This document shows positions 17,039 through 25,347 of a DNA stretch of 64,000 nucleotides, piece after piece; position 1 is the first letter of the stretch; the number at the start of each line of letters is the position of its first letter. The position numbers and the translations under genes are program-made. The stretch is from Alphaproteobacteria bacterium. Its GTDB lineage: Bacteria > Myxococcota_A > UBA796 > GCA-2862545. Below the pieces are notes generated by a model. It saw only the letters and a program-made list of their open reading frames with translations, ran no database searches and was not told the origin of the DNA. The stretch is from assembly GCA_020632955.1 (NCBI GenBank), contig JACKEO010000001.1, positions 498,480 to 562,479 on the forward strand, read 5' to 3'.

Positions 17039-20000
17039 GTGATCGCAGCGCTCGTGCGCGCCTGCGTGGAACGCAGCACGCTCGTCGTGGTGCTCTGGGC
17101 GGTCGCGGCCGCCTGGGGTGTCCACGCCTACCGGAACACCACCATCGAGGCCTTCCCCGACGTCACGAACGCCCAGGTGACGGTGATCGGGCAGCTTCCG
17201 GGCATGGCACCCGAGGAGGTGGAGCGCTCGCTCACCATCCCCCTGGAGCGCGCGCTCGCCGCCATCCCCCGCACGCTGTCGATGCGATCCGAGTCGCTGT
17301 TCGGCCTGTCGCTGGTGACCCTGACCTTCGACGACGACGCCGACGCCTTCGTGAGCCGCACGCTGGTCACCCAGCGCATCGCCGCGGCCGACCTCGACGA
17401 TGCCGCGGAGGTGTCGCTCGCGCCGGATGCCACCCCCCTGGGCGAGGTCTTCCAGTACCGCGTGACGAGCGCCCGCCGCGACCTCACCGAGCTGCGGTCG
17501 TGGCAGGAATGGACCATCGCGCGCCACCTCAAGCAGGTACCGGGCGTGGCCGACGTGGTGAGCTTCGGCGGCTTCCTCGAGGAGATCCACGTCGAGGTGG
17601 ACCCCTGGGAGCTGGAGGCCACCGGCCTCACGCTCGACGACGTCCACGCGGCCCTGGAGGCCGCCAACCTCAACGTGGGCGGAGGCCTCCTCGCCATGGG
17701 GGACCAGGCGCTCACCGTCCGCGGTGTGGGCATGGCCACCACCGAGGACGACCTGCGGCAGGTGGTGCTCCGCGCCGAGGACGGCCTCCCGGTGCTGCTC
17801 GGTGACGTGGCGCGCCTGGTGAGGTCGCACACGCCGCGCATGGGCTCGGTGGGCCACGACGACGCGCGCGACGTGGTCGAGGGCTTCGTCATCATGCGGC
17901 GCGGCGAGAACCCCAGCACCCTCCTCGAGGGCGTGCACGCCCGGGTGGAGGCGCTGCACCGAGACGTGCTGCCCGAGGACATCCGCATCGAGGTCTTCTA
18001 CGACCGGTCGCACCTCGTCGACCACACGCTCACCACGGTGTGGCACCACCTGCTGGAGGGCTTCCTGTTCATCGGCGGCATCACGTGGCTGTTCCTGCGC
18101 ACGCTGCGCGGCACGGGCATCGTGGTGGTGGTCATCCCCCTGTCGCTGCTGGGCGCCTTCGCGGGCCTGTACGCACTCGGCGTGCCCGCGAACCTCATCA
18201 GCATGGGCGCCATCGACTTCGGCATCCTCGTGGACGGCGCCGTGGTGCTCGTCGAGAACGTGCTGCACGTGCTGCACCGCCACCCCGACCTCGACGAGCG
18301 GGCCCGGCGACGCGCGATCACCGAGGCGGCCGTGGACGTGGCCACGCCCACCTTCTTCGCGATGGCCATCCTCGTGGCGGCGCTGTCGCCCGTGTTCACG
18401 CTGGAGCGGGTGGAGGGCCGCATCTTCCAGCCCCTGGCGCTCACCTACACCTTGGCCCTTGGCGCTGCCCTGCTGCTGGCGCTCACCCTGGTGCCCGCGC
18501 TGGCGAGCCTCGCGCTCCGCTCCGCCGACGCCCACGCCGAGCCCCGGTGGCTGGCCGCCGTGCGATCCAGGTACGGCCGCCTGGTCGAGCAGGCCGTGCG
18601 CCGTCGCGGCACCACGCTGGCCGCCTTCGGCGCGCTGCTGCTGGCCGGCGCGGCGGTGGGCTCCCGCCTGGGCAGCGAGTTCCTCCCGCCCCTCGACGAG
18701 GGCGACGCCGTGCTCTTCGTGGAGATGCCCTCGAGCATCACCCTCGAGCAGGGCCAGGCGATCCTGCGCGACGTGCGGCGCCGCCTCCTGTCCTTCCCCG
18801 AGGTGGCGGAGGTGATGAGCGAGCAGGGGCGCCCGGAGGACGGCACCGACAACGAGGCGCCCAACATGAGCGAGACCTTCGTCCGCTTCCACGCCCCCGA
18901 CACGTGGACGACCGGGCGCACCAAGGCAGACCTCATCGACGCCCTGCGCGCCGCCGTGGAGACCATCCCGGGCGTGAGCTTCAACTTCAGCCAGCCCATC
19001 AAGGACAACATCGAGGAGTCGGTGTCGGGCGTGCGCGGCCAGATCGTGCTCAAGGCCTACGCCGAGGACCTCGACGCCGCGCGGGCCGTGCTCGACGACG
19101 CGAAGGCCGTGGTGGCGCGCGTGCCTGGTGCCGTCGAGGTCGACCTCTACCGCGACACGCTGTCGCCCCAGCTGCAGATCCGGTTCCGGCGCGACGCCCT
19201 GGCCCGCGAGGGACTCACGGTGGCCGAGGTGGGGCGTCACCTGGAGGCCGCCACGTTGGGCACGGTGGCCACCACCGTCTGGCGCGGAGAGCGCCCCGTC
19301 GACGTGCGGCTGCGCGTGGATGCCGAGCACCGCGCCGACGCCGACCGCATCGCCGAGGTGCCCGTACGCACCGCGTCGGGCGCCCTGATCCCCCTGCGCA
19401 CGCTGGCCGACGTCTCCGTGCAGAGCGGCCGGGCCGCGATCAACCGGGAGGAGGGCGAGCGCTTCCTCGCGCTCAAGCTCAACGTGGCGGGCCGCGACCC
19501 AGGGGGCGTGGTGGCCGACGCGATGGAGGCCGTACGCGACCAGGTGCCGATCCCCGAAGGCGTGCGCCTGGCCTGGTCCGGGGAGTTCGAGAACCAGCAG
19601 CGCGTGATGCAGCGCATGCAGGTGGTGGTGCCGGGCGCCCTGGCGGTGGTGCTGGCGCTGCTCGGCTGGGCCCTGGGCGGCCTCCGCCCCGCCCTGGTGG
19701 TGCTCGCCGGCGTGCCCTCGGCCCTCACGGGAGGCCTGTTCGCCCTCGCCGCCTTCGGCATCAACCTGTCGGTGAGCGCGGCGGTGGGGCTCATCGCGCT
19801 GCTCGGCCAGGTGGCCCTCGGCGGGCTGCTCGTGGTGGGCGCCATCCAGGCGCGGGTCGACGCAGGCGTGGCGCCCCCGATCGCGGCCGTGGAGGGCGCC
19901 CGCGAGCGGATGCGTCCGGTGCTCATGACGGCGTTGCTCGCGATGCTCGGGCTCGTGCCGATGGCCGTGGGCGGCGGCGTGGGCTCCGAGACCCAGCAGC

Positions 20001-20119
20001 CGTTCGCGCTGGTGATCGTGGGCGGCATGGCCACCACCCTGCCGGTGGCGCTGCTGCTGCTGCCCGCGCTCGCTGGTGCAGGGCTCGCGCCCCAGCGTGG
20101 CCCGAAGGAGGACGCATGA
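17039..20119 (+). CDS. Heavy-metal efflux RND transporter (CzcA-type, divalent cations)
   Basis: A 1026-residue inner-membrane pump starting at GTG 17039 behind a CGGAGG site. It has the RND layout: one N-terminal helix, a large periplasmic loop, helices 2-7, a second loop and helices 8-12. In helix 4, DFGILVDGAVVLVEN spans residues 393-407, with Asp393, Asp399 and Glu406. This matches the DFGx3DGAx3VEN signature of HME-RND pumps for divalent cations (Zn, Co, Ni, Cd). Cu/Ag pumps of the CusA group carry a different, single-Asp pattern here. It exports metal from the periplasm or cytoplasm using the proton gradient. The exact metal is not determined by sequence. The next gene overlaps its stop. 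Confidence 0.92.
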   Translation: MIAALVRACVERSTLVVVLWAVAAAWGVHAYRNTTIEAFPDVTNAQVTVIGQLPGMAPEEVERSLTIPLERALAAIPRTLSMRSESLFGLSLVTLTFDDDADAFVSRTLVTQRIAAADLDDAAEVSLAPDATPLGEVFQYRVTSARRDLTELRSWQEWTIARHLKQVPGVADVVSFGGFLEEIHVEVDPWELEATGLTLDDVHAALEAANLNVGGGLLAMGDQALTVRGVGMATTEDDLRQVVLRAEDGLPVLLGDVARLVRSHTPRMGSVGHDDARDVVEGFVIMRRGENPSTLLEGVHARVEALHRDVLPEDIRIEVFYDRSHLVDHTLTTVWHHLLEGFLFIGGITWLFLRTLRGTGIVVVVIPLSLLGAFAGLYALGVPANLISMGAIDFGILVDGAVVLVENVLHVLHRHPDLDERARRRAITEAAVDVATPTFFAMAILVAALSPVFTLERVEGRIFQPLALTYTLALGAALLLALTLVPALASLALRSADAHAEPRWLAAVRSRYGRLVEQAVRRRGTTLAAFGALLLAGAAVGSRLGSEFLPPLDEGDAVLFVEMPSSITLEQGQAILRDVRRRLLSFPEVAEVMSEQGRPEDGTDNEAPNMSETFVRFHAPDTWTTGRTKADLIDALRAAVETIPGVSFNFSQPIKDNIEESVSGVRGQIVLKAYAEDLDAARAVLDDAKAVVARVPGAVEVDLYRDTLSPQLQIRFRRDALAREGLTVAEVGRHLEAATLGTVATTVWRGERPVDVRLRVDAEHRADADRIAEVPVRTASGALIPLRTLADVSVQSGRAAINREEGERFLALKLNVAGRDPGGVVADAMEAVRDQVPIPEGVRLAWSGEFENQQRVMQRMQVVVPGALAVVLALLGWALGGLRPALVVLAGVPSALTGGLFALAAFGINLSVSAAVGLIALLGQVALGGLLVVGAIQARVDAGVAPPIAAVEGARERMRPVLMTALLAMLGLVPMAVGGGVGSETQQPFALVIVGGMATTLPVALLLLPALAGAGLAPQRGPKEDA

Positions 20120-21306
20120 TCCCGTGGTGGATGGCGCTCGCGCTCGCGGGCGAGTCGCTGACCCTCGACGCGGCGTGGGAGCAGGCCACGCTCGCGCCCG
20201 AGGCCGCGCTCGCGGAGGTGGAGCGTCAGCTCGGCCACGCCGAGCGCCAGGAGGCCGGCGCCTGGACCAACCCGACCCTGGACTACCAGGGCTACGGCAG
20301 GCTCCAGGGCACGGCGGACGCGATCAACGCGCAGCAGCACCAGGTGGACCTGGGCATCGCGCTGCCGGTGACCGGCGAGCTCGCCGCGCGGCTCCGACGC
20401 GGTCGCCTCGCCGAGCTGCTGGGCGACGCGCGCGCTGACCGACGCAGCACGCTGCTGGCCGAGGCGGTGGGCGCGGCATGGGTCGACCTGCTCGCCGCGC
20501 AGGACCGCGCCCGGGTCCTCGACGACGCGCTCGCCCGACTCGACGGCCTGGTGGCGCTCACCACCCACCGCGCCGAGGAGGGCGCCGCCCGGCCCTGGGA
20601 CGTGGATCGCATGCGTCTCGCACGCCTCGCGATGGCCCGGGAACGAGCCCACGCCGGACAGGCGCGGCACGCCGCCGCCGCCGACCTCGCCGCCCTGCTG
20701 GGCCGCGACGATCCCGACGTGCATGCGAACGGCGATCTGGAGGCGCCGCTCCGGACGCATCGGGCGTCCGCCGCCCCCGCGGCGTCGCCCTTCGTCCGCG
20801 AGGCGCGCCTCGCGCTGGAGCACAGGGAGGAGGGCGTGCGGGAGGCCCGGCGCTCGCGCATCGCCGAGCCCGAGCTGCGGGTGGGGGGCTACTGGACCAC
20901 CGACGGGACCAGCGCGTCGATCGTGGCGGGCCTGGGCTGGGACCTTCCCGTCTTCGACCGCGGCCAGGGTCGCGTGGCGCAGGCCGAGGCCGAGCGGGCC
21001 TCCGCGGCCGCGGAGGCCCGGCACGTGGAGGTCCGCGTGGCCGCCGAGCGGGCCGCCCTCCAGCGCGCCCTCGACGACCTCGACGCGCTGGCGTCCACGC
21101 TGCCGGTACCCGAGGGGGCCGTGCTCGCCGCGGCCGAGGTGGCGTGGACGGAAGGCGAGGCCGGCATCCTGGAGCTGGTGGACGCCGTATCGGCGGAGGT
21201 GGCCCAGCGTCTCGACGCCCTCGCCGTGCACGCCGCCCGGCGCCACCTGGAGCTGCGACTCGCCGCCCTCGACGGCGAGCTCGCTGCGCCGCTGTCGCCA
21301 CCCTGA
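20116..21306 (+). CDS. TolC-family outer-membrane channel of the RND system
   Basis: A 396-residue protein; ATG 20116 overlaps the pump gene stop (ATGA) and follows AAGGAGG. A short signal sequence (MIPWWMALALAGE) is followed by LTLDAAWEQATLAPEAALAEV, the usual start of the CzcC/TolC fold. Two repeats of long Ala/Arg/Glu-rich helices with short strands follow, for example GLGWDLPVFDRGQGRVAQAEAE, a hallmark of the family. Three copies would form a trimeric duct through the outer membrane and periplasm. It completes a full CzcCBA-type tripartite exporter with the two upstream genes. Only 13 bases separate its stop from that of the convergent regulator gene. Confidence 0.85.
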   Translation: MIPWWMALALAGESLTLDAAWEQATLAPEAALAEVERQLGHAERQEAGAWTNPTLDYQGYGRLQGTADAINAQQHQVDLGIALPVTGELAARLRRGRLAELLGDARADRRSTLLAEAVGAAWVDLLAAQDRARVLDDALARLDGLVALTTHRAEEGAARPWDVDRMRLARLAMARERAHAGQARHAAAADLAALLGRDDPDVHANGDLEAPLRTHRASAAPAASPFVREARLALEHREEGVREARRSRIAEPELRVGGYWTTDGTSASIVAGLGWDLPVFDRGQGRVAQAEAERASAAAEARHVEVRVAAERAALQRALDDLDALASTLPVPEGAVLAAAEVAWTEGEAGILELVDAVSAEVAQRLDALAVHAARRHLELRLAALDGELAAPLSPP

Positions 21307-21319
21307 GCAGGCGCGCGCG

Positions 21320-22699
21320 TCAGCCTTCGTCGTCGAGCTTGCGGTACAGCGTCCGACGATCGATCCCGAGCAGGCGGGCGGCCTCGGTCTTGTTGCCTCC
21401 GGTCGCCCGTAGGGAGGCGTGCAGGTAGCGCTCCTCGAGCTCCGACATCGGCGTGCCCGACGCGGCGAGCCGCGCGAGCAGGGCGTCCACTTCGTCCGCC
21501 CCCGGTGCGGCGCGCCGTGCGAGCTCCCGGGGGTCGTCGAAGTCCTCCGGGCCCAGGAAGTCGGCGTCGCTGAACACGATGGCCCGCTCCAGCCGGTTGA
21601 TGAGCTCGCGCACGTTGCCTGGCCAGTGCCAGGCGTGGAGCCACCGCCACCCGGCGGCCGAGATGCCGAGGGTGTCGCGCCCGTGCCGTGCCGAGAGCAC
21701 GTCGAGCCACTGGTCGACGAGGGCCCGGAGGTCCTCTCGACGCTCTCGGAGCGGGGGCACCGTGATGGTGAGGACATCGAGGCGGTAGCGCAGGTCGGCG
21801 CGGAAGGTGCCTCGCTCCACGGCGTCACCCAGGTCGACGTTCGACGCCGCGATCAGCCGGACGTCCACCCGCATGTCGCGCGTGTCGCCCACGGCGCGCA
21901 GCACACCCGTCTCCACCACGGTGAGCAGCTTGGCCTGCACGGCGAGCGGTAGCTCCGCGACTTCGTCGAGGAAGAGGCTGCCCTGGTCGGCGCCCCGCAG
22001 CAGTCCCGGGCGATCCTGCACCGCGTCGGTGAAGGCGCCCCGCATCGCCCCGAAGAGCTCGGCTTCGGCGATCTGGGCCGGCAACGTGGAGGCGTTCACG
22101 GCCACGAACGGCCGGTCGGCCCGACCACTGCGTGCGTGGACGAAGTGGGCCAGCGCCGTCTTGCCCGTGCCGCTCTCGCCCTGGAGGAGCACGGGTCCCG
22201 AGGCGGAGGCCACGCGCAGCGCCAGCTCCACCACGCGGCGCATCGCGGGGCTCTCGGCGACGAAGCCCGGCGCCTCGTCCGCGTCGGGGCGACCCTGCCG
22301 ACGGAGCCGCACCACCTCGCGCCGCAGCTGGCGTTCGCGCAGGGCGCGTCGCACCACGTGCACCAACGCCTCGGGGCTGCAGGGCTTCGACACGAAGTCG
22401 GCGGCCCCCTCGCGCAGGGCCTCCACGGCGGCCGGGATCGACCCGAAGGCCGTGATCAGCACGACGAGCTGGCCCGGGCGGGCGGCCAGCAGGCGCTCCA
22501 GCAGCTCCGGTCCACGCAGACCCGGCATCTCGACGTCCGACAGCACGAGGTCGAAGGCCTCCTCCGTGGCGCGACGCAGCCCCTCCTGGGGGTCCACCGC
22601 GCCCTCGACGCGGAAGCCCTCCCGCTGGAGGACCTCCGTCCACAGGTCCACCACCCCGGGGTCGTCATCGACCACGAGGATGCGCGCCTCTCCGCTCAT
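21320..22699 (-). CDS. Sigma-54-dependent response regulator (NtrC family)
   Basis: A 459-residue protein starting at ATG 22699. The receiver domain (about 6-120) has the acidic pocket DDD (11-13), phospho-acceptor Asp55 in VLSDVEMPG and a conserved Lys in VSKPCSP. The AAA+ domain (about 145-375) has Walker A GESGTGKTALAHF, the sigma-54 contact loop GAFTDA (normally GAFTGA) and Walker B SLFLDEVAELP. The C-terminal helix-turn-helix is of Fis type (GGNKTEAARLLGIDRRTLY). It should activate sigma-54 promoters when phosphorylated by the kinase encoded immediately upstream in the same operon. Position next to the efflux operon and the candidate site at 15696 suggest that the operon is its target. 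Confidence 0.93.
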   Translation of the reverse strand: MSGEARILVVDDDPGVVDLWTEVLQREGFRVEGAVDPQEGLRRATEEAFDLVLSDVEMPGLRGPELLERLLAARPGQLVVLITAFGSIPAAVEALREGAADFVSKPCSPEALVHVVRRALRERQLRREVVRLRRQGRPDADEAPGFVAESPAMRRVVELALRVASASGPVLLQGESGTGKTALAHFVHARSGRADRPFVAVNASTLPAQIAEAELFGAMRGAFTDAVQDRPGLLRGADQGSLFLDEVAELPLAVQAKLLTVVETGVLRAVGDTRDMRVDVRLIAASNVDLGDAVERGTFRADLRYRLDVLTITVPPLRERREDLRALVDQWLDVLSARHGRDTLGISAAGWRWLHAWHWPGNVRELINRLERAIVFSDADFLGPEDFDDPRELARRAAPGADEVDALLARLAASGTPMSELEERYLHASLRATGGNKTEAARLLGIDRRTLYRKLDDEG

Positions 22700-24153
22700 G
22701 CCTCACCTCGCGGCCACGTCATCGTCACCTCCGAACCCCGCCCCGGCGTCGACGCGAGGTCGACGTGGGCCCGGTGGCGGTCGGCGATGCTCTTCACCAC
22801 GGCGAGCCCCAGGCCCGTTCCGCCCTCGTCGGCGCGCGTGGTGAAGAAGGGCTCGAACACCCGTGCGCGCGTGGCGTCGTCCATGCCGCGCCCGGTGTCG
22901 CACACGTGGATGCTGCCCCCGGAGTCCTCGTGCACCACGCGCACCTCCACGCGACCGCCCGAGGGCGTGGCCTGCAGGGCGTTCAGCGCGAGGTTCAGCA
23001 CCACCTGCTGCACCTCGTCCGGGTCGGCTCGCACCGTGACGGGTGCGGCAGCAGGCGCCCAGGCCAGCGTGACGCCACGGCGCTTCGCCTCGGGCTCGAG
23101 CAGCCACATCACCTTCTCCACGGGCTGCACGAGGTCCACCGAGCGCAGGCGCGCGGGTCGCCGGCGCACCACGTCCTGGAGCCGCTCCACGATGCCGGCG
23201 ATGCGCTGCGCGTGCTCCACGATCAGGCCTCCTTGACGACGCACCTCGGGGGACTGCCCCGCATCCGTCGCGAGCAGGCGCGCGCGCCCGATCATCACCT
23301 GCAGGGGCGAGCCGATCTCGTGGGCGACACCGGCAGCGAGCTGCCCCACCACGATGAGCTTGTCGGCTTCGCGCAGCTGCCGCTCCAGCGACTCCCGCTG
23401 GCTCGCCTCCCGCGCCCGCGCGTTGCGCGCTCGCACGAGCTGCCCCTGCAGGTGGAGCAGGGTCCGTCGCACGAGGTCCAGCTCCTCGGAGGGGGCCTCG
23501 GCGAGCTCGAGCTCGGCGTCGAGGTCTTCTCCGAGGCGGTCGGTGGCCGCCGCGATGCGCGACAGCGGCACCGTGACCTCCCGGCGGAGGAAGACCAGCA
23601 TCACCATCGTGGTGACCGCCGCGAAGGCCAGCACCGAGGCCGCGAGGAGCCAGGTGGTGGCACGCAGGTCGGCGTGGAGCTCGGACAGTGGACGGTTCAC
23701 CACGAGCGTGCCGATGCGCTCGCCCCCGTCGGTGCGTAGCGGCGTGCCGGACACCAGGTGCGGTACCCCGTCCTCGTCGTCGACCACCCGGTAGACCTCG
23801 GCCTCGTCGGAGTCGAGGGTGAGCTCGCGCACGCGCTGCACCGCGGCGTCGTCGAGGTCGCTCCCCAGCGAGGCCTGCCGCGGCGTGTCGGAGCCGCGCG
23901 AGAACACCAGGACGTCCACCTGGCCCGCCACCAGCTCCAGCCGCCCCAGCAGCTCCGCGATGTCGGGATCCTGACCGTCACGCAGCGCGTTCTCCACCGA
24001 GACCTGGAGGCTGCGGACGAGCACACGGGACTCGGTGATCTCGTCGGCCACGAGCTGGGCGTGCTCCATCCGCACGAGCAGCCCGCCCGCCACCGCCGAC
24101 GCGACGAAGACGGTGCCTGCGGTGACGGCGATGAGGCGGGGGGCGAGCTTCAC
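22696..24153 (-). CDS. Membrane sensor histidine kinase, partner of the NtrC-type regulator
   Basis: A 485-residue protein. I chose GTG 24153 (MKLAPRLIAV) because the signal-anchor helix follows at once; upstream codons encode only an Arg/Gly-rich extension. Two membrane helices (about 7-28 and 166-189) flank a periplasmic sensor domain of about 135 residues. HAMP-like and coiled-coil segments follow (about 190-265). The phosphorylated His is His278 in AAGVAHEIGSPLQ. The ATPase part has NLALNALQA (N box), DTGRGM (G1) and GTGLGLAVV (G2). The gene overlaps the regulator by four bases (ATGA). The stimulus is probably periplasmic metal, by analogy with ZraS-type kinases; this is inferred from context only, since no metal-binding cluster stands out. 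Confidence 0.92.
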   Translation of the reverse strand: MKLAPRLIAVTAGTVFVASAVAGGLLVRMEHAQLVADEITESRVLVRSLQVSVENALRDGQDPDIAELLGRLELVAGQVDVLVFSRGSDTPRQASLGSDLDDAAVQRVRELTLDSDEAEVYRVVDDEDGVPHLVSGTPLRTDGGERIGTLVVNRPLSELHADLRATTWLLAASVLAFAAVTTMVMLVFLRREVTVPLSRIAAATDRLGEDLDAELELAEAPSEELDLVRRTLLHLQGQLVRARNARAREASQRESLERQLREADKLIVVGQLAAGVAHEIGSPLQVMIGRARLLATDAGQSPEVRRQGGLIVEHAQRIAGIVERLQDVVRRRPARLRSVDLVQPVEKVMWLLEPEAKRRGVTLAWAPAAAPVTVRADPDEVQQVVLNLALNALQATPSGGRVEVRVVHEDSGGSIHVCDTGRGMDDATRARVFEPFFTTRADEGGTGLGLAVVKSIADRHRAHVDLASTPGRGSEVTMTWPRGEA

Positions 24154-24237
24154 GGGGGACCCGACACGGACGCCTGCCGGTGCAAGGACCACGCCAGGCC
24201 CGGATCGGCGGGTGGGACGTGCATCGCCGCGCAAGAC

Positions 24238-24264
24238 TGCCACACCACCGTGGCATGTCGCCAC
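24238..24264. repeat. Three alternating half-sites upstream of the kinase gene
   Basis: TGCCAC (24238-24243) and GTGGCA (24250-24255) form an inverted pair with a 6-base spacer. GTGGC (24250-24254) and GCCAC (24260-24264) form a second pair with a 5-base spacer. The cluster lies about 85-110 bases upstream of the kinase start, where an operator could lie. It may be chance in GC-rich DNA. Confidence 0.3.
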
Positions 24265-24309
24265 ACCCTGCGCCCCTCGCCGCACGCACGGCGACGGCGA
24301 CGGCCCACG

Positions 24310-25239
24310 CTACCCCAGCTCCTCCGCCCACCCCGCCAGCGGCCGCCCCACCATCCCCCGCAGGCCCTCCGCGAGCAGGTCGTACACCACGCGGATCCGC
24401 CGACTCGTGTGCACCTCGCGGTGGGTGGTGAGCCACATCGGCACGGGCAGCGGCGGCAGGCTGTCGAGCACCCGGCACACGCGGGGCTCGGCGTCGCCGA
24501 TCTCCTCCATCATCATGCAGATGCCCAGGCCGTGCTTCGCCATCTCCCACTGCACGAGGTGGTTGCTGGTGATCAGCGGGAAGTTGCGCTGCGTGAGGCG
24601 CAGCCCGAGGGGCTCCAGCCCCTGGATCATGCGGTCGCTGCGATCGAAGCCGAAGAACTCCGCGTGGGTGGCGTCGTCGGGCGTGCGCAGGCCGCCCAGG
24701 CGCGCAGCGTAGGCGGGGGTGGCGTAGAAGCGGGCGGCCCCTTCGTGGATGCGCTGGGCCACGAGCTCCTCGTCGCGCGGACGGAAGCTGCGCACCGCGA
24801 TGTCGGCCTCGCGCCGGCGCAGGTCGCGCGTCTCGTTCGTGGCCACAAGCTCCAGCTCGATGCCAGGATGCGCGGCACGGACCCGGGCCACGAGCGGCGG
24901 CAGCAGGTGCGCCGTGATCACCTCGCTGGCCGTGACGATCACCACCCCCTCGAGCGCCGTGGCACTGCCGGCTGCGGCCAGGGCGGTGCGCGTGGCGGCC
25001 TCGCCCATCGCGCCCACGTGCTCCAGCAGCTCCATCCCGGCGCCCGTGAGCGCCAGCCCACGTCCCACCCGCTCGAAGAGCGTGACCCCCAGCTCCTCCT
25101 CCAGGGCCGCCACCTGGCGCCCCACGGTGGGCTGGGCGATGCCGAGGGCCCGCCCGGCCGCCGAGAAGGAGCCCTCCCGCGCCGTGACGAGGAAGGCCCG
25201 CGCGTGGTTCCAGTCGAAGGTGACCGTCCGCCAATCCAT
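24310..25239 (-). CDS. LysR-family transcriptional regulator
   Basis: A protein of 309 residues if started at ATG 25239 (MDWRTVTFDWNHARAF). In-frame starts at 25251 and 25275 would add a short Cys/His/Arg tail. The helix-turn-helix lies at about 10-65 with REGSFSAAGRALGIAQPTVGRQVAALEEELG, given here in part: SFSAAGRALGIAQPTVGRQV. The effector-binding domain (about 90-300) contains the strands VVIVTASEVITAHLLPPL and TRDLRRREADIAVRSF. It is divergent from the oxidoreductase gene at 25348, the classical arrangement for a LysR regulator and its target. A 14-base palindrome overlaps the start codons, consistent with autoregulation. The inducer is unknown. Confidence 0.9.
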   Translation of the reverse strand: MDWRTVTFDWNHARAFLVTAREGSFSAAGRALGIAQPTVGRQVAALEEELGVTLFERVGRGLALTGAGMELLEHVGAMGEAATRTALAAAGSATALEGVVIVTASEVITAHLLPPLVARVRAAHPGIELELVATNETRDLRRREADIAVRSFRPRDEELVAQRIHEGAARFYATPAYAARLGGLRTPDDATHAEFFGFDRSDRMIQGLEPLGLRLTQRNFPLITSNHLVQWEMAKHGLGICMMMEEIGDAEPRVCRVLDSLPPLPVPMWLTTHREVHTSRRIRVVYDLLAEGLRGMVGRPLAGWAEELG

Positions 25240-25251
25240 GCATCGATGCAT
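25238..25251. promoter_or_regulatory. 14-bp perfect palindrome at the LysR gene start
   Basis: ATGCATCGATGCAT is its own reverse complement. It lies between the LysR gene and its divergent neighbour and overlaps the LysR start codons at 25239 and 25251. A partial copy, CGATGCAGGCATAG, lies at 25286-25299. This is 42 bases, about four helical turns, from CGATGCATAG at 25244. Two phased sites in a divergent promoter are typical of LysR recognition and activation sites. Confidence 0.45.
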
Positions 25252-25310
25252 AGCTTGTCTGCCACATCGGTCCATTCCGCTTCAACGATGCAGGCATAGA
25301 CAGGGAGCAC

Positions 25311-25329
25311 GGACGGCGCGCCGCCGTCC
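25311..25329 (+). promoter_or_regulatory. Hairpin in the leader of the oxidoreductase gene
   Basis: GGACGGCG-CGC-CGCCGTCC has perfect 8-base arms and ends 18 bases before ATG 25348. It could affect translation initiation or mRNA stability; no known regulatory RNA family is recognised. Confidence 0.35.
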
Positions 25330-25347
25330 TCGCACCCTGGAGTCGCC

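Noticed and set aside
15827..19330. Open frame of 1167 codons on the minus strand across the efflux operon
   Set aside because: It lies opposite genes with clear RND and adaptor motifs. Its His/Arg/Gly-rich text is the usual mirror of GC-rich coding DNA, with no recognisable domain.
24154..24309. Sigma-54 promoter for the kinase-regulator pair
   Set aside because: TGGCAGTCTTGC on the minus strand (24231-24242 region) has TGGC and TTGC, but the GG-GC spacing is 7 bases rather than 10.
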